Origin: Nanobdellati archaeon
GTDB lineage: Archaea; EX4484-52; JAADEF01
Direction: 5' to 3'
DNA: 8,258 nt
Assembly: GCA_015521505.1 (NCBI GenBank)
Contig: WAOB01000087.1
Location: 1-8,258, forward strand
The notes below the pieces were generated by a model. It saw nothing but the letters and a program-made list of their open reading frames with translations, did not search any database and was not told the DNA's origin. The position numbers and the translations under genes were made by a program. Positions 1-8,131 of this stretch are shown here, one piece after another (position 1 is the first letter of the stretch; every line of letters starts with the position of its first letter).

Positions 1-13
1 CCAAGCATAATCT

Positions 14-63
14 TCAAGTATAGTCAAGTTAAACAGGACCGGATCAGTATTCGGATTAGTATT
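14..63. repeat. two short direct repeats upstream of the DRG gene
   Basis: Two direct repeats lie side by side in the left-edge non-coding stretch. TCAAGT occurs at 14-19 and again at 24-29, one helical turn apart. A 12-bp unit, CGGATCAGTATT, occurs at 40-51 and again immediately at 52-63 with one mismatch (C to T). Both lie upstream of the TATA-like element at 84-93. They could be an operator for the DRG gene, or the in-frame repeat (RISI twice) of an open frame entering from the left edge, or a chance slippage product. Only the repetition itself is seen; a role is not shown. Confidence 0.45.
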
Positions 64-83
64 ATAAAAATAGTACACATTAA

Positions 84-93
84 TTTTATATTA
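84..93 (+). promoter_or_regulatory. possible TATA box for the DRG gene
   Basis: The AT-only stretch TTTTATATTA is centred about 33 nt upstream of the ATG at 122. An archaeal start site about 25 nt downstream of it would give a leader of only 6-15 nt, depending on whether the ATG at 122 or at 128 is used. No Shine-Dalgarno sequence precedes either ATG. The surroundings are so AT-rich that the exact box is uncertain. Confidence 0.4.
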
Positions 94-121
94 TTTACTA
101 AGATATTAAGAATATTTATAG

Positions 122-1222
122 ATGCCTATGGTAGGTATAGAAGAAAAGATTAGAGAAATTGAAGAAGAAATAAGAAAAACTCCTAAAAACAAAGGTACAG
201 AGGTTCATTTAGCAAAATTAAAATCTAAACTTGCTGCATTAAGAGAACTTTCATTAAAAAAATCATCTAAAAGTAAAATAATTACTAAAGGGGTAAAAAA
301 GCAAGGTCATGCAACTGTAAGTATGATAGGATATCCTTCGGTAGGAAAAAGTTCTCTATTAAATGTTCTATGCGGAACAGAATCAAAGACAGGAGAATAT
401 GCTTTTACAACTACAGAACTTGTACCAGGAATGATGCATTATAAAGGTGCCTATATTCAAATCTTCGACCTGCCCGGAATAATAGAAAATGCATCGCAAG
501 GAGTTGGGATGGGAAGAGAAATTCTAAGTTATGCAAGAGCTAGTGACCTAATCCTCATAGTAATTGATCCTTTAAAAGACATAGAATATCAAATAAGTAC
601 AATAAATGAAGAACTTCATAAAGCAGGATTCAGATTGAATAAAGAGAAACCAGATATAGAGATTAAGAAAAGAGATAGAGGAGGGTTGAACATATTTATA
701 GCGCCAAAGATAAATATAAAAGAAGAAGAGGTGAAAGAAATCGCCCATGAGTTCAATGTACATAATGCAGAAATAATTGTAAGAAAAGCAGAAAACATAG
801 AAGATATCTACGATGCTTTTTTTAATAATAGAATATATGTCCCTTCCTTAATTGTTTTCACTAAACGAGATATACTTAATAGAAATAAAGTGGAAGAACT
901 TGAAAGAAAATATAATAGTATAGTGGTTTCATCTATATCGTTAGAAGGTGTAGAAAACTTAAAAGAAAGAATCTATAATACTTTGGGCCTTATAAGAGTA
1001 TACACTAAAAAGCCAAATCAAAAAATAGAAGAAGTCAACAAAGAAGAACCTCTAATTTTAAGAAAATCTTCGAGTGTAGAGTATGTCTTTAACAAAATAT
1101 TCGGAAATGCTTCATTTAATTATGCAAGAGTTTGGGGAAAGAGTGTTAAATTTCCAGGACAAAGAGTAGGATTGGACCATATATTAGAGGATGAAGACAT
1201 AGTAGAGATACACATCAAATGA
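122..1222 (+). CDS. DRG-family GTP-binding protein with TGS domain
   Basis: Developmentally regulated GTP-binding protein (DRG/Rbg) family, archaeal and eukaryotic GTPases of the Obg superfamily thought to act on ribosomes. Visible parts in order: a charged N-terminal helical region (residues 1-45, EKIREIEEEIRKT type); P-loop G1 GYPSVGKSS (70-78); G2 threonines at 97-99; G3 DLPG (116-119); an insert after strand 3 (about 164-240) typical of DRG; G4 TKRD (247-250); G5-like SSIS (270-273); and a C-terminal TGS domain (about 292-366) ending in the family-typical DEDIVEIHIK. The length of 366 aa matches the family. G4 has Thr where most members have Asn (NKxD); the Rac GTPases also carry TKxD, so GTP specificity is probably kept. 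A stop lies directly before the ATG at 122, so the start is there or at 128 (third codon), which gives a more family-like N-terminus. The neighbouring gene is a second TGS GTPase 30 bp downstream. Confidence 0.95.
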   Translation: MPMVGIEEKIREIEEEIRKTPKNKGTEVHLAKLKSKLAALRELSLKKSSKSKIITKGVKKQGHATVSMIGYPSVGKSSLLNVLCGTESKTGEYAFTTTELVPGMMHYKGAYIQIFDLPGIIENASQGVGMGREILSYARASDLILIVIDPLKDIEYQISTINEELHKAGFRLNKEKPDIEIKKRDRGGLNIFIAPKINIKEEEVKEIAHEFNVHNAEIIVRKAENIEDIYDAFFNNRIYVPSLIVFTKRDILNRNKVEELERKYNSIVVSSISLEGVENLKERIYNTLGLIRVYTKKPNQKIEEVNKEEPLILRKSSSVEYVFNKIFGNASFNYARVWGKSVKFPGQRVGLDHILEDEDIVEIHIK

Positions 1223-1232
1223 CTTTTAAAAT
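1223..1232 (+). promoter_or_regulatory. TATA box of a leaderless promoter for the YchF-like gene
   Basis: CTTTTAAAAT begins directly after the DRG stop codon and is centred about 25 nt upstream of the ATG at 1253. In archaea this spacing places transcription initiation at or next to the start codon, so the second GTPase gene can be expressed on its own as a leaderless mRNA. There is no Shine-Dalgarno sequence in the 30-bp spacer, which agrees with this reading. The inference rests on position and composition only. Confidence 0.6.
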
Positions 1233-1252
1233 TTCTCAAATTAATTCAACTA

Positions 1253-2455
1253 ATGGGGTTAAGTATAGGTTTAGTGGGAAAACCTTCAGTAGGGAAGAGT
1301 TCTTTGTTCAAAGCACTTACAATGGTTGATGTAGAAATAGCATCATATCCTTTTACTACTATAGAGCCAAACAAAGGAGTTGGTTATGTAAGAGTTTTAG
1401 ATCCGGGTTTTGAGTTTAATGTAACTTCAAATCCTAAATATGGTTTCATCAAAGGAAAGTACAGATTTGTACCTGTGGAATTGGTAGATGTAGCAGGTCT
1501 CGTGCCTGGTGCTTATGAAGGAAGAGGAATGGGAAATAAATTTTTAGACGATTTAAGACAAGTGGATGCCTTGATCTTAGTTGTAGATGCGTCTGGATCA
1601 ACAGATGAAGAAGGAAGATTTGTTGGGGCAGGTAATTATGATCCTTCAAAGGATGTTGAGTTTTTAATTAATGAACTTGATATGTGGATATATAGCATAT
1701 TAGAAAGAAATTGGAATAAAGCAGCAAGATTAGATGTGCAAAAAGTTAAGCCAAAGGAAGAGATTCTAGGAGAGGTACTTTCTGGATTAAACATAAGCAA
1801 GGAAGAGATAAAGAACGTTTTGATTAATTTAGATTTGTATGATAAAGTTATGCAGAATTGGAGTGATGATGAAAAAAAGTTATTTGCTAAAAAGATAAGA
1901 GAAACTAAAAAAATAGTGATAGCAGCAAATAAATGTGATGTTCCAATAGCTAAGGAAAACATAGAAAAGCTCAAAGAAAAATATAAAGACATGGGTGTAA
2001 TGCACTGCTCTGCTGAAAGCGAGATAGCTCTAAAAAGAGCAGATGATATGCAAGCCATAGAATACATTCCAGGAGAAGGATCATTTGAATGGAAGGATAA
2101 ATCAAAGCTTAATGAGAAGCAGATAAAGGCTTTAGAATATATTCAGAAGAACGTTTTGGATGTATATGGCTCTACCGGTGTGCAAAACATTCTTGATATG
2201 GTGGTGTTTGATATTATGAAGTATATTGCAGTTTTTCCCGGAGGGGTTAATAAATTAGCGGATAAAGAAGGTAGAGTATTACCTGATTGCTTTCTAATGC
2301 CTCAGGGATCTACTGCTTTGGATTTTGCAAAAGCAATTCACGAGGATTTTGCTAAGCATTTCATTAAAGTTATAGATGTAAGAACAAAAAAGATGTATGG
2401 TAAAGACTATATTTTAAAGCACAGAGATGTCTTAGAAGTTGTTGCTGGTATGTAG
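1253..2455 (+). CDS. YchF/Ygr210-type GTPase with TGS domain
   Basis: Archaeal relative of YchF/OLA1, closest in layout to the Ygr210 subfamily; these are Obg-superfamily NTPases associated with ribosomes. Seen: G1 GKPSVGKS (residues 9-16), G2 TT (35-36), G3 DVAG (79-82), a helical insert (about 130-215), G4 NKCD (226-229), G5-like CSAES (252-256), and a C-terminal TGS domain (about 318-400). True YchF/OLA1 proteins have a degenerate G4 and prefer ATP; the intact NKCD here argues for GTP. The length of 400 aa is normal for the archaeal group. The ATG at 1253 sits about 25 nt after a TATA-like box, supporting this start. The last eight codons, including the stop, overlap the end of the opposite-strand gene at 2432-3277. 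Pairing with a DRG gene suggests related roles in translation, which is inference. Confidence 0.93.
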   Translation: MGLSIGLVGKPSVGKSSLFKALTMVDVEIASYPFTTIEPNKGVGYVRVLDPGFEFNVTSNPKYGFIKGKYRFVPVELVDVAGLVPGAYEGRGMGNKFLDDLRQVDALILVVDASGSTDEEGRFVGAGNYDPSKDVEFLINELDMWIYSILERNWNKAARLDVQKVKPKEEILGEVLSGLNISKEEIKNVLINLDLYDKVMQNWSDDEKKLFAKKIRETKKIVIAANKCDVPIAKENIEKLKEKYKDMGVMHCSAESEIALKRADDMQAIEYIPGEGSFEWKDKSKLNEKQIKALEYIQKNVLDVYGSTGVQNILDMVVFDIMKYIAVFPGGVNKLADKEGRVLPDCFLMPQGSTALDFAKAIHEDFAKHFIKVIDVRTKKMYGKDYILKHRDVLEVVAGM

Positions 2456-3277
2456 ATCTTCACACAAATCACACTTTTTATCATACAAACTACATCTTTC
2501 TTTTTCCTTTCTCCTTCGTATAAACATATCATACCATAAATCATTAAGTGATTTGTTGTGTTTTTCTTCAATCTTCTTATAAAGCATTACCTCTTTAAAC
2601 CTTGAAAATTCTTTAAGGACCTCTACTAATTCCTGATCTGTATTGATAGTTGATCCAAAGATATTTTTCAAAAGTTTTTTTACTTCTTTACTGAATAAAT
2701 ACATCCTTTCGATTATCGGTCTTACTCCGTAAGGACCTGAGAAAGTATCAACATAATCCTCCCTAAAGGATGAGCAAAAATATCGCGAACATGTCTCATC
2801 TTTTTCCAAATTCGCTAATTGTAGAGAACAATATCCTTCTATAAAATATTCGCAATATCTCCTTTTAATTTTATCATGAGGAGAAGTATCGCAGCAATCA
2901 TTACATAAGATAACACATTCATTAATACCTTCAATTACGATGTTGGGTGAATATCTAGAGATTATATTCTTTATCTCCAACAACTCATTTGTTCCATAAA
3001 CTTCTCTTCTATATTTTTCATTATCGTAAAGAGAAAGATCATAATCTTCATAGCCTATATGTTTAACAATTAAGACATTATCTCTTGCTATTCCAAAAGA
3101 ATAAAGCCTATACAATGCACCATCTATAATTTTATTAAAGGAAATTACACACTTCTTACTTCTTACTGGAATATGCTCTTTATTAGAGAAAAAAGTCAAA
3201 ATTTCTTTGTAAATAGTAAAAATCCTTTCTATGTCTTCATCATCCCAAAGAGCATGATAAAAATTAAACTTTTTCAT
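2432..3277 (-). CDS. cysteine-cluster protein, YkgJ-like metal-binding core
   Basis: I do not recognise a named gene. The 281-aa protein is soluble in appearance, with no signal peptide or membrane segment. Its centre holds eight cysteines: C121, C125, C128, C129, C142, C150, C163 and C168. The spacing C-x3-C-x2-CC, followed by a CEYFIEGYCS segment and then CSRYFC, resembles the YkgJ/UPF0153 (CxxCxxCC) family, which is thought to bind Zn or an Fe-S cluster, although the first gap is one residue longer than usual. A second group near the C-terminus (C262, C269, C272, H276) could form a separate metal site. The N-terminal 110 residues and the charged helical stretch 185-260 match nothing I know. 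The gene is divergent from cysS across 57 bp and its last eight codons overlap the YchF-like gene tail to tail. Function unknown. Confidence 0.8.
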   Translation of the reverse strand: MKKFNFYHALWDDEDIERIFTIYKEILTFFSNKEHIPVRSKKCVISFNKIIDGALYRLYSFGIARDNVLIVKHIGYEDYDLSLYDNEKYRREVYGTNELLEIKNIISRYSPNIVIEGINECVILCNDCCDTSPHDKIKRRYCEYFIEGYCSLQLANLEKDETCSRYFCSSFREDYVDTFSGPYGVRPIIERMYLFSKEVKKLLKNIFGSTINTDQELVEVLKEFSRFKEVMLYKKIEEKHNKSLNDLWYDMFIRRRKEKERCSLYDKKCDLCEDLHTSNNF

Positions 3278-3300
3278 ATCTAAATAATTATTTTTAAGAA

Positions 3301-3312
3301 AATATTTTTAAA
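3301..3312. promoter_or_regulatory. central TATA-like element of a divergent promoter
   Basis: AATATTTTTAAA lies almost exactly midway in the 57-bp gap between the divergent ATGs at 3277 (-) and 3335 (+), about 28-29 nt from each. That distance suits leaderless archaeal initiation on both strands. Neither start codon has a Shine-Dalgarno sequence. Whether one box serves both directions, or the AT-rich run at 3288-3298 serves the minus gene, cannot be decided from sequence. Confidence 0.5.
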
Positions 3313-3334
3313 GTTAAGGAAAAACTCTGTTCTT

Positions 3335-4798
3335 ATGGAGAGAAAACTAAAGATCTACAATACTTTAAGTAGAGAAATAGAAGAGTTTAATCCTTTAAAT
3401 AACAACGAAGTTGGTATTTATGTATGTGGCCTAACTCCTTATGATTATGCACATATAGGACATGCACGAACTTATGTGTTCTTTGACGTATTTATCAGAT
3501 TCTTAAGGTATTTAGGTTATAAAGTAAAACATGTACAAAATTTCACTGATGTTGATGATAAGATAATAGATAGAGCGTTAAAGGAAGGTAAAAAGTTCAG
3601 AGAAATTGCAGAAAAATATGAGAAAGCATTCTTAGAAGATATGGAAAAATTACATGTTATCAAACCTGATGTAATGCCCAGAGTTAGTGATCATATTGAA
3701 GAAATAAGTACCTTAATAGTAAAATTAAAAGAAAAAGGATATGCCTATGAGATAGATGACGGAATTTACTATCATGTTCCATTATTTAAAGATTATGGAA
3801 AACTATCCCATCAAAATCTTGAGGAACTGAATAGACATAGAATAGAACCGAATCCAAATAAAAAGGATATTAAGGACTTCTCTCTGTGGAAATTTGCAAA
3901 AGAAGAGGATTATAAAACATCCTCTGTTTTCAAACCAAAATGCTGTAAGGAAGGCAGACCAGGATGGCACATAGAATGTTCTGCCATGAGCATGAAATAC
4001 TTAGGTAATACTTTAGATATACATGGAGGGGGTAAAGATCTTATTTTTCCACATCATGAGAATGAAATTGCCCAGAGTGAAGCAGCAACGGACAAAGTTT
4101 TTTCTAAGTATTGGATGCATGTACATTTTGTTAATATCAAGGGGGAAAAGATGAGTAAAAGTTTAAAAAACTTTATTAGGATTAGAGATGCTCTAAGTAA
4201 GTTTAAGGCATCAACATTGAGGATCTTCTTGTTAAGCACACATTATAGAAAAGATTTAGATTATAATGATGAATCGCTATCTATAGCAAAGAAAATCGAT
4301 TTGGATATGAGAAAGTCTTTAGGAGTTATGATATATGAACTCAATGCTAAAAACCCATATCTACACAAAGAAAATAAACATGACGATAGAATTAGAGGTA
4401 AGATAATGGTATATAAAGAGGAGTTTATAGACGCTCTACTTAACGATGTACATACTGAAAAAGCCATAAGTATTATGAAATCATTTTTAGATTTGTTTGT
4501 GGAGTCTTATCAAGAATATGCTAAAAACAACCAGGAAATACCATTACAACTCATTCACCACTTTTATGATGAATTTGCAGTCATGAATAATATTTTAGGA
4601 ATATACGATGAGAAAATGCTAAAGGTTAATTATCCAGAAAACGCATTAAAATTGGTAGAAGAAAGAGAAGTATATAGAAATAAGAAGGATTACGAAAAAG
4701 CAGATCAAGTAAGAGAGAAATTAATAAAGATGGGATATATAGTAGAAGATTTTTATAATAAAACAATCATCTATCCATCCATAATATTGGATGTGTGA
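3335..4798 (+). CDS. cysS: cysteinyl-tRNA synthetase
   Basis: Class I aminoacyl-tRNA synthetase that charges tRNA-Cys with cysteine using ATP, in the cytoplasm. The catalytic signatures are complete: HIGH at residues 40-43 and KMSKS at 272-276. The zinc site that discriminates cysteine is intact, with C31, C215, H240 and E244 corresponding by motif to C28, C209, H234 and E238 of the E. coli enzyme. A DALR-like helical anticodon-binding region follows (about 355-430), then the usual short C-terminal tail with KDYEKADQVREKL. The length of 487 aa is normal. The ATG at 3335 is about 28 nt after a TATA-like box with no Shine-Dalgarno, so the mRNA is probably leaderless. It is the first gene of a tight + strand operon, with three bases to the next ATG. 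Direct CysRS charging means this archaeon need not depend on the SepRS/SepCysS route. Confidence 0.98.
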   Translation: MERKLKIYNTLSREIEEFNPLNNNEVGIYVCGLTPYDYAHIGHARTYVFFDVFIRFLRYLGYKVKHVQNFTDVDDKIIDRALKEGKKFREIAEKYEKAFLEDMEKLHVIKPDVMPRVSDHIEEISTLIVKLKEKGYAYEIDDGIYYHVPLFKDYGKLSHQNLEELNRHRIEPNPNKKDIKDFSLWKFAKEEDYKTSSVFKPKCCKEGRPGWHIECSAMSMKYLGNTLDIHGGGKDLIFPHHENEIAQSEAATDKVFSKYWMHVHFVNIKGEKMSKSLKNFIRIRDALSKFKASTLRIFLLSTHYRKDLDYNDESLSIAKKIDLDMRKSLGVMIYELNAKNPYLHKENKHDDRIRGKIMVYKEEFIDALLNDVHTEKAISIMKSFLDLFVESYQEYAKNNQEIPLQLIHHFYDEFAVMNNILGIYDEKMLKVNYPENALKLVEEREVYRNKKDYEKADQVREKLIKMGYIVEDFYNKTIIYPSIILDV

Positions 4799-4801
4799 AA
4801 T

Positions 4802-5647
4802 ATGGTAGTGTATGTTATAAAGAATAATGGAGAAAAAGATATCTTCGATAAATCCAAGATAATCCAAAGTTGTTTGAGAGCAGGAGCGAATTTAGAACAA
4901 GCAGAGGATATAGCAAAAGATGTTGAGAGGAAAATATATAATGGAATAACCACAAAAGAAATAACGAGATTAGTCAAAAATAGTTTAAGAAAACTCAATT
5001 TAAAAAAAGTATACATAAAATATCCTCTCAAAGATGCTTTAGCAAAGCTCAATCCAGACAATTATGAGTTCGAATATTACATAGCCAATCTTTTTAGATA
5101 TCTTGGTTATAAAGTAGAAAGAAGTCCTTTACCCAAATTAAAGGGGTTTTGTGTTGATCATGAAATAGACGTTTATCTTTTTAAAGATGGAAAAGCAGAG
5201 TTTGTTGAAGTAAAGCATAGATCCAGAGAAGACAAGTATATACATTTGGATATAGTAATGTATCATCATGCAAGATTCTTAGATTTTGTTAGAGGATATG
5301 AAAAAGGAACGGTGAATTTCAAAGGTAAACCTAACAAAGCGTGGGTGGTCACCAATACAAAATTCACATACCACGCAATAAAATATTCGAAATGCTATAA
5401 CATAGAACTCCTGGGCTGGAATTATCCTGATGGAAAGGGCATAAACTCTCTCATAGAGCATTTTAATGCCTTTCCTTTAACACTCTTTGGTATAAAATCG
5501 CATGTAAGAGAAGTATTATTTGAAAAATACGGTATAATCGATGCAAATGATCTAATAAATGTAGACAGAGAAATATTAAGAAAATATTTAAAAGATGATT
5601 ATAATAAAATTATGAAGAAGATTTATGAAGTAATGAACGAAAGGTGA
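4802..5647 (+). CDS. ATP-cone domain fused to a PD-(D/E)xK (Mrr-like) nuclease
   Basis: A 281-aa three-part protein. Residues 1-66 form an ATP-cone, the nucleotide-sensing module of ribonucleotide reductases and NrdR (VIKNNGEKDIFDKSKI start; KEITRLVKNSLRKL end). Residues 85-205 look like a PD-(D/E)xK nuclease of the Mrr/restriction-endonuclease-like fold: helix with E91, then D123 in EIDV, then E136-V-K138 in FVEVKHR, and a later WVVTNTKFTYHA strand-helix typical of Mrr domains. Residues 226-281 are helical with a GI-x-DL pattern resembling helix-hairpin-helix DNA binding. All catalytic positions are present, so it should be active on DNA or RNA, possibly gated by ATP/dATP; substrate and role are not evident. 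The start lies three bases after the cysS stop with only a weak upstream purine run. No methyltransferase gene is nearby, so a classical restriction role is unlikely. Confidence 0.85.
   Translation: MVVYVIKNNGEKDIFDKSKIIQSCLRAGANLEQAEDIAKDVERKIYNGITTKEITRLVKNSLRKLNLKKVYIKYPLKDALAKLNPDNYEFEYYIANLFRYLGYKVERSPLPKLKGFCVDHEIDVYLFKDGKAEFVEVKHRSREDKYIHLDIVMYHHARFLDFVRGYEKGTVNFKGKPNKAWVVTNTKFTYHAIKYSKCYNIELLGWNYPDGKGINSLIEHFNAFPLTLFGIKSHVREVLFEKYGIIDANDLINVDREILRKYLKDDYNKIMKKIYEVMNER
5643..5647 (+). promoter_or_regulatory. Shine-Dalgarno GGTGA overlapping a stop codon
   Basis: GGTGA matches the archaeal anti-Shine-Dalgarno core and sits four bases upstream of the ATG at 5652. Its last three bases are the TGA stop of the preceding nuclease gene. 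This favours the ATG at 5652 over the in-frame ATG at 5673 and indicates translation from a polycistronic mRNA. Confidence 0.65.
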
Positions 5648-5651
5648 AGGC

Positions 5652-6152
5652 ATGGGAAATAAGCATGATAAAATGAAGTTATCCGTCATATTTGTTTTAT
5701 TATTATTCTTTGGAAGTTCAATAGGAGTAGGTATTTTGTTTTTACCTTCTTCAACTCAGGATGAGGATATAGAACTACCCACAACAATTGTTGTTGGTAA
5801 TATGGATGATATAACAAAAAACTACATAATATCGAATGGAGGTACCATCATAACTTTCACATACACGCCAAGATGTTCACAATGTTATATCTTGTTAGAT
5901 AGATTAAAAGGATCTATCCAAGGGTTGCAACCTTATGCATATATAGTATATAAAGAAGGGGAAAAAGTCTCTATACTCATGGAAAATATAAATGGCAAAA
6001 AGGAAATAACATCTGCTGGATTAAAAGATATTGTATCGTTTGTATGCTCCACAATCCCTTTCCAAACACCACAATATAATAGATGCTTAGATCTAAATGT
6101 CATTTTAGAAGGTAAAATAAATATTTCACAATATACTAATGAATCATCATAA
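5652..6152 (+). CDS. membrane-anchored thioredoxin-like CxxC protein
   Basis: A 166-aa protein with a short basic N-terminus and one hydrophobic segment (residues 11-31, VIFVLLLFF core), then a linker and an external domain. The domain has a beta strand IITFTYTP leading into C75-S-Q-C78 at the start of a helix, the classic thioredoxin-fold active-site position. A further pair, C132 and C145, flanks a proline-containing stretch near the C-terminus, so a second disulfide or metal site is possible. The downstream cis-Pro of true thioredoxins is not clearly placed. Because the segment has no obvious cleavage site, it is more likely an uncleaved anchor with the domain outside the cell. Likely role: thiol-disulfide exchange at the cell surface; partner unknown. 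It is the last gene of the cysS operon and ends 11 bp from the convergent acyl-CoA synthetase gene. Confidence 0.75.
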   Translation: MGNKHDKMKLSVIFVLLLFFGSSIGVGILFLPSSTQDEDIELPTTIVVGNMDDITKNYIISNGGTIITFTYTPRCSQCYILLDRLKGSIQGLQPYAYIVYKEGEKVSILMENINGKKEITSAGLKDIVSFVCSTIPFQTPQYNRCLDLNVILEGKINISQYTNESS

Positions 6153-6163
6153 TCTTCTCCTGG

Positions 6164-7558
6164 TTAATTTCTACTCTCATCCCAACTCGCTCTCTCACTA
6201 TACCAATAAAGTTTCTCCAGAGATTTAATCGCCTCATGTACGGAACTATAGCAAGTAATACCTCTACTTTCAAGTAACGCCCTTAATGTAAAAACATATT
6301 CTCCCCCATCTAAAACACAAATAATCGGTTTTCTATATACATGTTTTATCTTAATCAAAACCTCGACTATTCTTTCATCCATTGAAAAAGTCTGAGACAG
6401 TATAATGACAAGATATGCTCCTATCCCGTTGTTGTTTAAGATTTTCAAAGCCTCTTCATATCTTTTTGGTGTTGCATCACCTATCAGGTCTAAAGGATTT
6501 GAAATATTTCCATAATCGGGGAGTATATTTCTCAACGATCTTTCTTCTTTTTTATTGATTGTGTAAAGATCTAATAGTTCTGAAAGCTCAATCCCATCAG
6601 CTGCCAAAACTCCAAAACCTCCTCCATTTGTCAAAACCATAACTTTATTGTTTTTCATCAAAGGATTTTGATCAAAGATTTTCAAGTAATTCTCAAAATC
6701 CCTAAAATTATCTGCTAAAATCGTGTTGGTTTGTTGGCATACTCCTCTAAATATTTCATAGTTTCCTGCTATACTTCCAGTATGTGTTAAAGTTGCTTTA
6801 CCTCCTTTCTGGGTTTTTCCACCTTTAACCACAATAACAGGTTTTTGAGCTTTCTTAAGTAAATCAAACAGCTTTCTACCATCTCTTATTCCTTCAAGAT
6901 AAAGACCTACAACCCTGGTTTTATTGTCTTTAAGAAAATACTCTAAAAAATCCAACTCATTCAAATCTACTGCATTACCATAGCTAACAAATCTTGATAT
7001 ACCTATACCCTCTGATGCAAACCTATCTATTATTGCTGCTCCTAATGCACCGCTTTGGAATATTAAAGATATGTTGCCTTTTAAAGGCCTAGTGGTTTTA
7101 TTTTTTGGAAGGAAAAGAACATTAACATTTGAGTTGTTATCCAAAATTCCTAAACAATTGGGTCCAACAACTCTTGTTTTATAGTTATGTTCTTTAAGCA
7201 TATTTTTAAGCTCCATTTCTCTTCTTATGCCTTCTTTACCTATTTCTCTATAACCTGCTGTTATAACCACTAAAAACTTAACTTTTGATTCCATTGCTTC
7301 TTTTATAACTGTATTAGATATTTTAGCATTAACAATAACTACTCCTAAATCTATGGGCTTTTTAATATCCCTGACAGATTTATAACACTTTATACCTTCT
7401 ATTTCCTCATATTTTGGATTAACCAGATAAATCTTACCTTTATAGTTCTCTACAAGATTTTTCCAAACAGTATATGATGCTTTATTTCTATCCCCGCTCG
7501 CACCTATAACAGCAATTGATTTTGGGTTGAATAATCTATCGAGGTTTGTCTTTACCAT
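6164..7558 (-). CDS. acyl-CoA synthetase (ADP-forming), alpha subunit
   Basis: Alpha subunit of the NDP-forming acyl-CoA synthetase family (ACD), which converts acetyl- or acyl-CoA + ADP + Pi to the acid, CoA and ATP, the main substrate-level ATP step of many fermentative archaea. Seen: N-terminal CoA-binding Rossmann domain (FNPKSIAVIGASGD, residues 10-23; VVITAGYRE, 97-105; GPNCLGI, 132-138), a ligase domain (IFQSGALG, 166-173; YGNAVDLNELDFLEYF, 193-208), the phosphorylated histidine H259 in THTGSIAG, and a C-terminal ligase-like domain (LTNGGGFGVLAADG; NPLDLIGDA at 354-362). The length of 464 aa matches a separate alpha subunit. The ATP-grasp beta subunit is not in this window and must be supplied from elsewhere for activity. 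The start at 7558 is about 27 nt from the TATA-like palindrome at 7582-7589, consistent with a leaderless mRNA. Confidence 0.93.
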   Translation of the reverse strand: MVKTNLDRLFNPKSIAVIGASGDRNKASYTVWKNLVENYKGKIYLVNPKYEEIEGIKCYKSVRDIKKPIDLGVVIVNAKISNTVIKEAMESKVKFLVVITAGYREIGKEGIRREMELKNMLKEHNYKTRVVGPNCLGILDNNSNVNVLFLPKNKTTRPLKGNISLIFQSGALGAAIIDRFASEGIGISRFVSYGNAVDLNELDFLEYFLKDNKTRVVGLYLEGIRDGRKLFDLLKKAQKPVIVVKGGKTQKGGKATLTHTGSIAGNYEIFRGVCQQTNTILADNFRDFENYLKIFDQNPLMKNNKVMVLTNGGGFGVLAADGIELSELLDLYTINKKEERSLRNILPDYGNISNPLDLIGDATPKRYEEALKILNNNGIGAYLVIILSQTFSMDERIVEVLIKIKHVYRKPIICVLDGGEYVFTLRALLESRGITCYSSVHEAIKSLEKLYWYSERASWDESRN

Positions 7559-7566
7559 ACAATTAT

Positions 7567-7590
7567 TTTATAAATAAGATTATTTAAATT
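7567..7590. promoter_or_regulatory. divergent promoter region, acyl-CoA synthetase and tRNA-Ala
   Basis: The 62-bp gap holds two AT boxes: TTTATAAATA (7567-7576) and TATTTAAATT (7581-7590), the latter containing the perfect palindrome ATTTAAAT (7582-7589). The palindrome is centred about 27 nt upstream of the minus ATG at 7558 and about 35 nt upstream of the tRNA, giving a leaderless mRNA on one strand and a pre-tRNA leader of about 10 nt on the other. The other box would give a tRNA leader of about 23 nt. A shared, direction-neutral TATA box is plausible but not shown. Confidence 0.5.
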
Positions 7591-7620
7591 TCACATTACA
7601 CATTATGAATGTTACTTAAT

Positions 7621-7694
7621 GGGCCGGTAGTTCAGCCTGGTAGAACGCTGCTTTGGCGTGGCAGAGGCCCGGGGTTCAAATCCCCGCCGGTCCA
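7621..7694 (+). tRNA. tRNA-Ala (anticodon GGC)
   Basis: A complete 74-nt cloverleaf. Acceptor stem GGGCCGG pairs with CCGGTCC and includes the G3-U70 wobble pair that marks alanine tRNAs. The D stem is GTTC/GAAC with GG in its loop; the anticodon stem is CTGCT/GGCAG with loop TTGGCGT, so the anticodon after U33 is GGC (7655-7657), reading GCC and GCU. The T stem is CGGGG/CCCCG with loop TTCAAAT. The discriminator is A at 7694 and no CCA follows (next bases TAATG), so CCA must be added afterwards. There is no intron. Its high GC content against the AT-rich surroundings fits structural RNA in a warm-adapted or simply AT-rich archaeon. Confidence 0.97.
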
Positions 7695-7720
7695 TAATGT
7701 ATGCAATTACTAATGGATAA

Positions 7721-8119
7721 TCAAATAGAATTATAAAGGTCTTCTAACTCAGATTTTACATCTTCAAAGGAATTTATGATACTTTCATCAATGATTTCTT
7801 TATCATCCTCATTTGATGTCTCTTCATTAACGACATTAGAATCTTTTTTATTTTCAGATAAAGAGGTTTTACTATCCTTTGTTCTCTCATTATAGTTAGA
7901 ATTAAATTTAGATGTCCTATTATCTATAGATGTTTCTTTTTTACTATTATTTGTATGAAGCATATTTTCATTTTTAGCACTTTCCATAGTTTTCTCACCA
8001 TCTCCAGAAGGATAATAATCCTTAACAACATAGTAAGACATAACTCCTATAGCAGAAGTTATAACAAGAAATAAAACAACATAACCCATCATTACAGCAA
8101 CTTCTCCTTTTTTTATCAT
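7721..8119 (-). CDS. small membrane-anchored low-complexity protein, unknown function
   Basis: A 132-aa protein I do not recognise. MIKKGEVAVMM is followed by one hydrophobic segment (about residues 8-32, GYVVLFLVITSAIGVM core). Residues 36-105 are hydrophilic and low in complexity, rich in Lys, Asn, Ser, Glu, Asp and Thr, with two Asn-glycosylation sequons (N57-N-S and N67-R-T). The last 25 residues are an acidic, probably helical end (IIDESIINSFEDVKSELEDL). The KKGE followed by a hydrophobic stretch faintly recalls archaeal class III (pilin-like) signal peptides, but the usual Gln and Glu positions are not met. A perfect GGTGAT Shine-Dalgarno three bases upstream of the ATG supports the start. 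It follows a gene 12 bp upstream on the same strand and ends 26 bp from the tRNA, tail to tail. Confidence 0.65.
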   Translation of the reverse strand: MIKKGEVAVMMGYVVLFLVITSAIGVMSYYVVKDYYPSGDGEKTMESAKNENMLHTNNSKKETSIDNRTSKFNSNYNERTKDSKTSLSENKKDSNVVNEETSNEDDKEIIDESIINSFEDVKSELEDLYNSI

Positions 8120-8122
8120 ATC

Positions 8123-8128
8123 ATCACC
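8123..8128 (-). promoter_or_regulatory. Shine-Dalgarno GGTGAT for the small membrane protein
   Basis: On the minus strand GGTGAT, complementary to the 3' end of archaeal 16S rRNA, ends three bases before the ATG at 8119. It lies between the stop codon of the upstream partial gene and this start, pointing to translation from a shared mRNA. The spacing is on the short side. Confidence 0.6.
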
Positions 8129-8131
8129 AAA